A stretch of DNA of 34,982 bases, taken from contig PWHG01000056.1 in assembly GCA_003554785.1 (NCBI GenBank), forward strand, positions 1 to 34,982, in the 5' to 3' direction. The notes below the pieces were generated by a model, which worked only from the letters and a program-made list of their open reading frames with translations, was not told the DNA's origin and did no database searches. Within the stretch, counting starts at the first letter, position 1. Every line of letters starts with the position of its first letter. This DNA comes from Candidatus Falkowiibacteriota bacterium. GTDB taxonomy: Bacteria; Patescibacteriota; Patescibacteriia; Patescibacteriales; UBA12465. A program made the translations under genes and the position numbers. Below are positions 27,970 through 34,982 of the stretch, one piece after another.

Positions 27970-28022
27970 TTTAAATCTTTTAGAATATATTGATTTTTTG
28001 TTTAAATTACTATAATAAAAAA

Positions 28023-28050
28023 TTGACAAAAGAGTATGTTGAGATATAAT
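28023..28050 (+). promoter_or_regulatory. Consensus promoter TTGACA-16-TATAAT upstream of the TA-like operon, with TATGTTGA (28035-28042) / TCAACATA (28086-28093) inverted repeats
   Basis: Read directly from sequence. Confidence 0.6.
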
Positions 28051-28137
28051 AAAGCTATAATCATGTAGCTGAAAATATTTCTAAATCAACATATTTTTTA
28101 TATTTTTATTTAAGTAAATATTTGTTATAATATAATT

Positions 28138-28407
28138 ATGATACCAAGTTTTGTTAAGCCATATTTGTGGTTTAATGATTTAGAAAAAATTGATCCACAA
28201 AAAAATAAAAATCGAATAATTTTGAATGTTTTAAACTTAGGGAGCAAGCAAGCTACCGATTGGCTTTTTGATATATATTCTACTCAAACAATAAAAAAAG
28301 TTATAAAAAACTATGGAGCAAAGGGAGAATTAAGTGATAAATCCTTAAATTATTGGACACTAGTTTTAAATATCGATAAAACTAAACTTATTAAATCACG
28401 TTTTTAG
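28138..28407 (+). CDS. Small protein, putative antitoxin partner of the nucleotidyltransferase (resembles DUF6922-type proteins)
   Basis: MIPSFVKPYLWFNDLEKIDPQKNKNRIILNVLNLGSKQATDWLFDIYSTQTIKKVIKNYG...; 1 nt separates its stop from the next ATG. Confidence 0.65.
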   Translation: MIPSFVKPYLWFNDLEKIDPQKNKNRIILNVLNLGSKQATDWLFDIYSTQTIKKVIKNYGAKGELSDKSLNYWTLVLNIDKTKLIKSRF

Positions 28408-28408
28408 T

Positions 28409-29023
28409 ATGTTCTATAATATCCTAGACAACAAAAGAAAATTAATTCTACCTTTACTTAGGAATTTTAAGGATGATTTTTATCTAGCAGGAGGAACAGG
28501 CTTAGCTTTACAAATAGGGCATCGTGATAGTATTGATTTTGATTTTTTTTCTAAAAATGACATTAATACAGATAATTTATTTTTAAAAATAAGAGAAATA
28601 TTTAATGAGCACAAAATTTTAAAAGCTCATGAGGAATCAAACACCTTAACTGTTTATATAAATAAAGTGATTCAATTAAGCTTTTTTACATATAAATATC
28701 CACTAATTAGTGACTTAATTGATGAACCTTATTTAAAAATTGCTTCAATTACTGATATAGCTTGTATGAAATTATCAGCGATTGTTAGTCGTGCTACCAT
28801 AAAGGACTATGTTGATTTATACTATATTCTCCAAAAAATACCCTTAAAATTATTGTTAGAAAAATTAAATAAAAAAATGCCTGAGTTAGAAACTAACTTA
28901 GTCTTAAAGTCCTTGGTTTATTTCAAAGACATCAAGGAGGAACCAATTAAATTCAAAAATGATGAATTTATAAACTTAAAAGCTATTGAAAAGTTTCTTA
29001 CAGAAGAAATTAGAACCTTGTAA
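28409..29023 (+). CDS. AbiEii/AbiGii-type (DUF1814) nucleotidyltransferase, putative toxin
   Basis: DDFYLAGGTGLALQIGHRDSIDFDFFSK (GG-T..HR.S.D.D.F) and ASITDIACMKLSAIVSRATIKDYVDLYYIL (DIACMK...R..KDY.DL). Confidence 0.88.
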   Translation: MFYNILDNKRKLILPLLRNFKDDFYLAGGTGLALQIGHRDSIDFDFFSKNDINTDNLFLKIREIFNEHKILKAHEESNTLTVYINKVIQLSFFTYKYPLISDLIDEPYLKIASITDIACMKLSAIVSRATIKDYVDLYYILQKIPLKLLLEKLNKKMPELETNLVLKSLVYFKDIKEEPIKFKNDEFINLKAIEKFLTEEIRTL

Positions 29024-29049
29024 AATCTGGCAATAAAAGAAAATTTTTA

Positions 29050-29069
29050 TTAAAAATATATATTTTTAA
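29050..29069. repeat. Perfect 20-bp AT palindrome TTAAAAATATATATTTTTAA
   Basis: Read directly; 27 nt after the toxin-like stop codon. Confidence 0.85.
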
Positions 29070-29137
29070 CTATAATCTCCCCCCTATATTACCCTGACCT
29101 AAATTGTGGCCATTTTGTGTCCAAGAGGTGATTAAAG

Positions 29138-29198
29138 TTGATAACATTTGACTACATTTGATAACAATTGAAAAAGTATATTTTGACTAACATTTAAC
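29138..29198 (+). repeat. Iterated repeats TTGATAACATTTGAC / TTTGATAACAATTGA / TTTGACTAACATTTAAC
   Basis: TTGATAACA at 29138 and 29158 (20-bp period), a third degenerate copy at 29182. Confidence 0.65.
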
Positions 29199-29243
29199 TA
29201 AATTACCTTATTTTAGCTAAAATAATAAAAAATAAGCCGGTGT

Positions 29244-29267
29244 TTCGACCCCCTCTCGCGGCACATT
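29244..29267 (+). repeat. att-like direct repeat, distal copy
   Basis: TTCGACCCCCTCTCGCGGCACATT, identical to the tRNA-Leu 3' end. Confidence 0.9.
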
Positions 29268-29276
29268 ATTTAAAAC

Positions 29277-29303
29277 AAAAGGACGTATATCACGTCCTTT
29301 TTA
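29277..29303 (+). terminator. Hairpin terminator just beyond distal att-like site (likely the ancestral tRNA-Leu terminator)
   Basis: AAAAGGACGT-atatc-ACGTCCTTTT + T. Confidence 0.7.
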
Positions 29304-29357
29304 TTATTTTGTAATCTCTGAGCTAAAAAAGATTTGAATGAGAATTAATTCATTGAT

Positions 29358-29750
29358 TTATAAAATTGATTGTCGCCAATCAATTTTTTTGGGAAAGGTT
29401 TGAAGTCTAGTGGCTTCACGATTGTAGTTTTTCTCCAGAAGCAATAACCCGTTTTCCACGCTATTATCTTTGGGATTAAAGTAAGCAATTGTTGGTAAAT
29501 AATAATTATTTGCCAATTTGCAAAAGGCAACTACTTCATCTCTAGATTCAGATTGTAAATCTGCTTCCAAGGTGTGGAAATCAGCAATAAAGCCTGACAG
29601 ATGTTTTTCTCCACAGCTTTCTAGAATTGTTTTTGCTTTGGAGAAATCATGGGTGAGTAAAAATTTAATTCCCATAGTTTTAGCCACTTATAAGGCTTTA
29701 GCTTGATCAGATTTTTTTGATAATAAAAGTACCGCTTTTTTATTTCTCAT
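29358..29750 (-). pseudogene. Small hypothetical protein interrupted by an in-frame TAA (29688-29690)
   Basis: Minus strand: MRNKKAVLLLSKKSDQAKAL*VAKTMGIKFLLTHDFSKAKTILESCGEKHLSGFIADFHTLEADLQ...; reading frame is continuous across the stop. Confidence 0.5.
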
Positions 29751-29815
29751 TTACATACTATTTAAATGAACAATGGTTTAAATTTAACAACTAATATTTT
29801 TAAAGTTAATAAAAA

Positions 29816-29837
29816 AAGGAAGTCAGAAGACTTCCTT
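29816..29837 (-). terminator. Terminator of the downstream minus-strand gene
   Basis: AAGGAAGTC-agaa-GACTTCCTT flanked by A-run (U-tract on minus strand). Confidence 0.75.
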
Positions 29838-29842
29838 ATTGT

Positions 29843-30208
29843 TTATTTTTTTCTATCAATATACCAGTCTATAAAAGCGACCAGGGTGCCGAGAAATAAA
29901 TGAAAAGCTAGTGATAGACCCTTCATTTTCATATGGTCCAGGCCACTTTCAAGATTGTTATAAAAAATAACAATCACCAGAATAAAACCCAGACAAAAAA
30001 GAAAAACCTGTAAATATGGTTTTTTTGTCTTTTTATCTTTAGTTTGGATTGCCCAAGAGATAGCATAAAGTAAAGTTACCAAGGTTGCAAAAATGAGCAT
30101 TAATAAGGCAATTCCAATCCCTGTTTGAAAAATAAACAAAGAAAAAATTAGAGAAATCGCTACGAATATTAAAACATAATACTGCAAGAAAAAATTTTTC
30201 AATTTCAT
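29843..30208 (-). CDS. Hypothetical polytopic membrane protein
   Basis: 121 aa, ~4 hydrophobic segments; followed by a terminator. Confidence 0.65.
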   Translation of the reverse strand: MKLKNFFLQYYVLIFVAISLIFSLFIFQTGIGIALLMLIFATLVTLLYAISWAIQTKDKKTKKPYLQVFLFCLGFILVIVIFYNNLESGLDHMKMKGLSLAFHLFLGTLVAFIDWYIDRKK

Positions 30209-30267
30209 GATTTTCTTTTTTGGTTAATAATTTTATTTTAAATGAACTTATTATATTATCACAAAAT

Positions 30268-31332
30268 TTAACTTCTGTCAATAATACCACCACCTATTAA
30301 TCTTTTGTTTATATAAAAAACAGCACTTTGACCAGGAGTAATTGCTCTGGTCTTTTTCTTTAAAATTACTTTAAAGCTATTTTTTTTAGTATCGGCTTTA
30401 ACTACACAATTTATGGGCAAATGGCCATAGCGAATAACTACACTGCAAATAAACGGTAATTTAGGCTTTTGTTTTGTGGTCCAGTTAACATTTTTAACTC
30501 CAAATTCTTTTTTATACAAACTTTCATCATCCCAAACATTTACTACCCATAAAATATTGTTTCTGTAATCAAGCTTATAGACATAATAAGGGCCACTACC
30601 ACCAATATCAATTCCCCGTCTTTGACCAATAGTATAAAGCGGTAAACCACCGTGTCTACCAATTACTTTGTTTTCACCAACTAATTTAATATCACCAGGC
30701 CTTAAATCAAGATGTTTCTTTAAAAAATTATTATGTGGACCATTTAAAAAACAAATATCTTGGCTTTCAGATTTTGTTGCTACTGATAACTTATATTTTC
30801 TAGCTAATTGCCTAACTTCGCTTTTTTTAAAATTAGCTAAAGGAAAAATTAATTTTTCTAATTGACTATGAGAAAGTGTATAGAGAAAATATGATTGATC
30901 TTTGGTCTTGTCTTTAGCTCTGTAAACTTTAACTTCGTCTTTTGACTGAAGTTTTTTTAAATAATGCCCACTAGCTAAATAATCAAAACCTAAATTATTG
31001 GCTTCTTTAATTAAACCACCAAGCTTAATAGTTTTGTTACAAACCACACAAGGATTGGGGGTATCCCCTTTTTGGTAGCTTTTAAGAAAATAATCAACTA
31101 CCTGCTTTTTAAATTCATCTTGCCAATCAAAAACCAGCAGCTCTATACCAATTTGTTTAGCTACAGATTTAGCTTCCTTTAGGGCCTGTTTGCTTGAAGC
31201 TTTATTTTCTTGATTTTTATCTTGCCAAAAACGAAGAAAAACTCCAGTAATATCATAGCCCTTTTCTTTAAGCAAGCTTGCAGCTACTGAAGAATCAACT
31301 CCACCGGACATAGCAACTAAAACTTTTTTCAT
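30268..31332 (-). CDS. mnmA: tRNA-specific 2-thiouridylase MnmA
   Basis: VLVAMSGGVDSSVAASLLKEKGYDITGVFLRFW, TPNPCVVCNKTIKLG, SQDICFL, YTIGQRRGIDIGG. Confidence 0.96.
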   Translation of the reverse strand: MKKVLVAMSGGVDSSVAASLLKEKGYDITGVFLRFWQDKNQENKASSKQALKEAKSVAKQIGIELLVFDWQDEFKKQVVDYFLKSYQKGDTPNPCVVCNKTIKLGGLIKEANNLGFDYLASGHYLKKLQSKDEVKVYRAKDKTKDQSYFLYTLSHSQLEKLIFPLANFKKSEVRQLARKYKLSVATKSESQDICFLNGPHNNFLKKHLDLRPGDIKLVGENKVIGRHGGLPLYTIGQRRGIDIGGSGPYYVYKLDYRNNILWVVNVWDDESLYKKEFGVKNVNWTTKQKPKLPFICSVVIRYGHLPINCVVKADTKKNSFKVILKKKTRAITPGQSAVFYINKRLIGGGIIDRS

Positions 31333-32477
31333 GAATTTAAACTATTAAATATTTTTAAATACTCCTTGACAGTTTTTGACCATTTAAATTTGCTAGCTTG
31401 AAGTTGTCCCTTGACGATTAAATCTGATCTTAAGTTTTTATCATATATTAAAAGTTCCATTGCACTAGCTAAATCGTTTATATCGTAAGGATTAATGGTT
31501 AAAGCGGCCTTTTCCACTACCTCTGGTAAACTTGAAACATTGCTAGTTATAACTGGCAAGAGACGACACATGGCTTCAAGGGGCGGAAAACCAAAACCTT
31601 CATAAAAAGATGGGTAGGTTAAAAAACTGGCATGTTTATATAAAATTTCTCTTTCTTGACTACCTACGTAACCGATAAATTTAATATTATCTTTATAGGG
31701 AGAATTTTCGCGAGCTTGAAAAATTTCCCGATTCTTCCAACCCGGAGCTCCAGCTAAAACCAGTTGAGTATCAACTAGTCTAATATTTCTATCCCGTAGT
31801 ATATTATAGGCATAAATTAAACCGGAAATATTTTTTCTTGGTTCAATGTTTCCTAAATAAAGAATATAGTTTTTCTTAAGATTATGCTTTTTAAAAAAGT
31901 TTTTCTCTCTTTCTTTGTCAATTTCAACCTGCCTTCTATTTAATCCGGAATATACTAAATGAACTTTTTTCTCCGGGACCCCTAAAAGCTCAATTATATC
32001 GGCTTTAGTATTTTTTGAAACTGCGATTATTGAGTGACAATTTTTTACTTGAGCCTTTAAATTAATAGCCTGGTGCCAAAAGTTTTTTCGTCGACTAAAA
32101 TACTTAGGGGAGCGAAGAAAAGATAAATCATGAATAGTGAGCACATGTTTGGTATCATGGCTTAAATTAGTAAAATTAAAATGCGGTGACCAAAAAACAT
32201 CAACTCCGCCCATTAGTTTATCTATCTTAGGTCTTTTAAGAGCTTTTTGACCCAAATAATTAAATAATTTATTGGGATATTTAGTGGACACTAATTTTGA
32301 ACGCTCCCCTTGCCATTTTGACATTTTATCTTCTATATTTGTGAATGAATTATAAAAAAGACGATATTTGTGATCGTCAGGATTTTTGATTAATTCAGTT
32401 AATAAATTAGCAGAGTAATGAGCAATACCACTATAGTAGCGATCCATTAAAACTCTTATATCAACCCCAATTTTCAT
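31329..32477 (-). CDS. Glycosyltransferase family 4
   Basis: YLGNIEPRKNISGLIYAYNIL, FLTYPSFYEGFGFPPLEAMCRLLPVITSNVSSLPEVV; ATGA overlap with mnmA. Confidence 0.93.
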   Translation of the reverse strand: MKIGVDIRVLMDRYYSGIAHYSANLLTELIKNPDDHKYRLFYNSFTNIEDKMSKWQGERSKLVSTKYPNKLFNYLGQKALKRPKIDKLMGGVDVFWSPHFNFTNLSHDTKHVLTIHDLSFLRSPKYFSRRKNFWHQAINLKAQVKNCHSIIAVSKNTKADIIELLGVPEKKVHLVYSGLNRRQVEIDKEREKNFFKKHNLKKNYILYLGNIEPRKNISGLIYAYNILRDRNIRLVDTQLVLAGAPGWKNREIFQARENSPYKDNIKFIGYVGSQEREILYKHASFLTYPSFYEGFGFPPLEAMCRLLPVITSNVSSLPEVVEKAALTINPYDINDLASAMELLIYDKNLRSDLIVKGQLQASKFKWSKTVKEYLKIFNSLNS

Positions 32478-33616
32478 AGATTATAATTAGTTTTTTTAAT
32501 AATAAACTGTCTAATAGCTTCTTTAAAATTATCAGTTTTAAATTTTAAAGCTTCTTTTCGAATATTATTTGAGTCCCAAATTAGTTGTCCACTCTCAGTT
32601 TTTTGTTTGAATTCTTTTAACACTTCCTTTACAGCTTCTTTGTTTTGTTGATGGAAAAATAAACCGCTTTCTTTATTTTTAACAGTTTCTAAAGCTCCAC
32701 CTTTGCTATAAGCGATTACAGGGCGACCAGAAGCTAGCGACTCAATAACTGTAATACCAAAGTCTTCTTCTTGTGGGTTTAAATATGCTTGAGTCTGACT
32801 ATATAACTTAGCCAACTGCTGACTATTTACTCTTCCTAAAAATTCAATATTTTTTGCATTTTTTGCCAATTTTTTTAAACGTTTTAAATCAACACCATCA
32901 CCAAAAACTTTTAATTTATAATCTTCACCTAAATCTAGAAAAGCTTCAATTAATATGTCAATTCTTTTATATGGAGCCAACCTACAACCTGCTAAAAAAT
33001 ACTGATCTTCTTTTTTTTGATGACTTAAATCAGAACTATAGAACTTATCTACATTTACTGGCGGATATATCACCTCACTAGAGCGACGATAATATTTTTC
33101 AATTCTTTTTTTAACTGTCTCTGAGTTGGAAATAAAATGGTCAACTCGTGAAGCCGCCACGTAATCCCAAACTCGCAAGCGATTCAAAACTAATGAAATA
33201 ATTTTTTTAAAATATTTATTATATTTTAACTCATTAATATATTGATGAGTATCGCTCCATAAATATCTAGTCGGAGTGTGGCAATAGCAAATATGAGGAG
33301 TGTCGGGTAATGTTATTACTCCTTTAGCAAATGAACTAGTGTCAGAAATTACCAGATCAAATTCTCGCAAATCAAAAAACTCTACTGCCATTGGCATTAG
33401 ACTTAAATACCATTTATAACGCTTAACTCCCAAAGGAAGTTTTTGGATTATAGATGACTCAATTTGACGACCCTGAAAGCGCTTTTTTACCTTCTCTTTG
33501 TCATAGAGTAATGTATAAATTACCGCTTGCGGAAACATAGAAGATATAACTTCAAGAACTTTTTCAGCACCGCCATCTTGAGCTAGGTGATCGTGTATTA
33601 AAGCAACTTTTAACAT
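32474..33616 (-). CDS. Glycosyltransferase family 4 (mannosyltransferase-like)
   Basis: ALIHDHLAQDGGAEKVLEVISSMFP, ICYCHTPTRYLWSDTHQYI, EEDFGITVIESLASGRPVIAYSKGGALETV. Confidence 0.93.
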   Translation of the reverse strand: MLKVALIHDHLAQDGGAEKVLEVISSMFPQAVIYTLLYDKEKVKKRFQGRQIESSIIQKLPLGVKRYKWYLSLMPMAVEFFDLREFDLVISDTSSFAKGVITLPDTPHICYCHTPTRYLWSDTHQYINELKYNKYFKKIISLVLNRLRVWDYVAASRVDHFISNSETVKKRIEKYYRRSSEVIYPPVNVDKFYSSDLSHQKKEDQYFLAGCRLAPYKRIDILIEAFLDLGEDYKLKVFGDGVDLKRLKKLAKNAKNIEFLGRVNSQQLAKLYSQTQAYLNPQEEDFGITVIESLASGRPVIAYSKGGALETVKNKESGLFFHQQNKEAVKEVLKEFKQKTESGQLIWDSNNIRKEALKFKTDNFKEAIRQFIIKKTNYNL

Positions 33617-33618
33617 AT

Positions 33619-34980
33619 TTATTCAGCTTGGCGATTTTTAATAACCGCCAAAGGTGTTTTAAGTAATATAGAAAAATCTAAAAGCATTGACCAATTTTCA
33701 ATATAATATAAATCAAGCTTGACTTCTTCTTCAAACATTAAATCACTGCGACCAGAAATTTGCGCTAGTCCAGTAATTCCTGGCTTTATAGTCAATGTTT
33801 TTTTATGATGTTTTTCATATTTAGCCACTTCTTCTGGTAAGTGTGGTCTTGGACCTACTAAACTCATTTTACCAGTAAATACTAAAAATAACTCAGGAAG
33901 TTCATCAATTGAAAAACGACGAATAAAGCGACCAAAACTAGTAATTCTGGGATCATCTTTAATTTTAACCAGTGGTCCATCTTGTCGAATATTTTTCTCA
34001 GCTAATTCCCTGTAGCGCATACTATCAGCTCCTGGAATCATGGAGCGAAATTTAAAATAACGAAATGTTTTCCCACCCTCACCAACTCTAAGCAGTGGAC
34101 TACCATCATCTTTTCTAGAGAAAAAAATCGGACCTTTTGAATCTAATTTAATTATTATCACCGTTAAAAGAAGAATTGGTGATAAAATAATAATTAAAAG
34201 AGCTGAAGCTATAATATCAAACAATCGCTTAGAAATTCTTCCCCAACCATCAAGAGTGGTTTTTTTTACCTCCACAACAGGAATACCAATTATTTCTAAA
34301 ACTTCACTACGAAGAACTTTTATCTCCAATAAATCGGCGACATAGCGAAAGCCAATATGATTTTCTGAAGCAAAATCATATAATCTCAAAGTTTCTACTT
34401 TACTTAAATTTGGATCACTTTGAATAACTTCATCAACTGGATTTTCTTTTAAATACTCAGCTAATTCTTTTGAAGTTTCTAAGGAAAAATCAGACAAATG
34501 TTTTACCACCTTAAAACCTTGCTTTCTATTACTTCTAAACTCATCCTTTAACTTCTCACTACTTTGACTATCACCAACTAAAACAATTCTATGAATTCCT
34601 ACTCCATATTTAAATAAATATCGTTTTAACCAACGAATAAACATTCGTCCCAGAGATACATAAATAAAAGCTAAAACAAAACCAACTAAAACGATAAAAC
34701 GTGAATCAAATAGATCACGTTGAAAAAATATAATAATTGACAAAACTGCCAACCCACTAAAACAAGCCAGAAAAACTCTAGACAACTCTCTTGCAAATCT
34801 CCCCAAACCTCCAACTTGATAAAGTCCTGAGATAGCAAAAACTGCAATCCAGATTAAAGCTACCACTAATAAAATTTGAAAATACTCATTAAAAGGAAGG
34901 TCAAATATAACTGGTCTGATATCAGCATAATAATGGGAAAAGCGAAGGTAATACGCAGAAAGACCAGCTAAAATTAGCAT
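33619..34980 (-). CDS. Undecaprenyl-phosphate sugar phosphotransferase (initiating glycosyltransferase, WbaP/WcaJ-like), N-terminus probably beyond window
   Basis: KRLFDIIASALLIIILSPILLLTVIIIKLDSKGPIFFSRKDDG, FKFRSMIPGADS, RRFSIDELPELFLVFTGKMSLVGPRPHLPEEV, KPGITGLAQISGRSDL. Confidence 0.93.
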   Translation of the reverse strand: MLILAGLSAYYLRFSHYYADIRPVIFDLPFNEYFQILLVVALIWIAVFAISGLYQVGGLGRFARELSRVFLACFSGLAVLSIIIFFQRDLFDSRFIVLVGFVLAFIYVSLGRMFIRWLKRYLFKYGVGIHRIVLVGDSQSSEKLKDEFRSNRKQGFKVVKHLSDFSLETSKELAEYLKENPVDEVIQSDPNLSKVETLRLYDFASENHIGFRYVADLLEIKVLRSEVLEIIGIPVVEVKKTTLDGWGRISKRLFDIIASALLIIILSPILLLTVIIIKLDSKGPIFFSRKDDGSPLLRVGEGGKTFRYFKFRSMIPGADSMRYRELAEKNIRQDGPLVKIKDDPRITSFGRFIRRFSIDELPELFLVFTGKMSLVGPRPHLPEEVAKYEKHHKKTLTIKPGITGLAQISGRSDLMFEEEVKLDLYYIENWSMLLDFSILLKTPLAVIKNRQAE

Positions 34981-34982
34981 TA

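Larger units (their letters stand above)
27970..29267 (+). mobile_element. Putative tRNA-Leu-integrated mini-island (1298 bp between repeat copies) carrying only an AbiE-like gene pair
   Basis: 24-bp direct duplication of tRNA 3' end; hairpin terminator lies just outside the distal copy; no integrase inside. Confidence 0.7.

Noticed and set aside
29345-29706. ORFs 29345-29530(-) and 29518-29706(+)
   Set aside because: Overlap the better-supported 29358-29750 reading frame in other frames; no supporting signals.
30039-30293. Minus-strand ORF overlapping 29843-30208 and the mnmA 3' end
   Set aside because: Out-of-frame shadow of a hydrophobic CDS.
30668-30865. Plus-strand ORF inside mnmA
   Set aside because: Antisense to mnmA; its coding assignment is secure.
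32854-33081. Plus-strand ORF inside the GT4 gene
   Set aside because: Antisense shadow ORF.
1-34982. CRISPR array, IS element/transposase, or UGA/UAG recoding
   Set aside because: No regularly spaced repeats, no transposase or integrase ORF, and the ORFs are consistent with the standard code.

Overview
AT-rich window whose gene content and architecture suggest a Candidate Phyla Radiation/Patescibacteria-type chromosome (inference; no marker phylogeny was possible). Standard genetic code. About 33 coding genes, mostly on the minus strand. Housekeeping genes: lysS, greA, rpmE, prfA-prmC, an L25 gene, a rodA-like SEDS gene, a class I FBP aldolase, dnaE, parA/parB and mnmA. There are two blocks of surface-polysaccharide genes (O-antigen ligase/GT2/GT4/flippase at 5.9-11.1 kb; sugar-phosphate transferase/GT4/GT4 at 31.3-35.0 kb) and two tRNAs, Gln(CTG) and Leu(CAA). 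The most notable find is a ~1.3-kb insertion at the 3' end of tRNA-Leu(CAA) (about 27,970-29,267). It is bounded by a 24-bp exact direct repeat of the tRNA T-loop to 3' end. Its only genes are a coupled pair: a ~90-aa putative antitoxin and an AbiEii/DUF1814-type nucleotidyltransferase. It has inverted repeats around its promoter, iterated repeats next to the distal att-like site, and no integrase. It looks like an integrase-less, toxin-antitoxin-only integrative cassette. The second most notable find is a Hef/FANCM-like SF2 helicase gene (559-2076) whose product ends in a textbook bacterial beta-clamp-binding motif (QLSLF), with a dyad overlapping its promoter. Other findings: a terminator inside the 5' coding region of the gene after L25, divergent promoters sharing one -35 box, a pilin-domain chimera, and likely frameshifted or nonsense genes.
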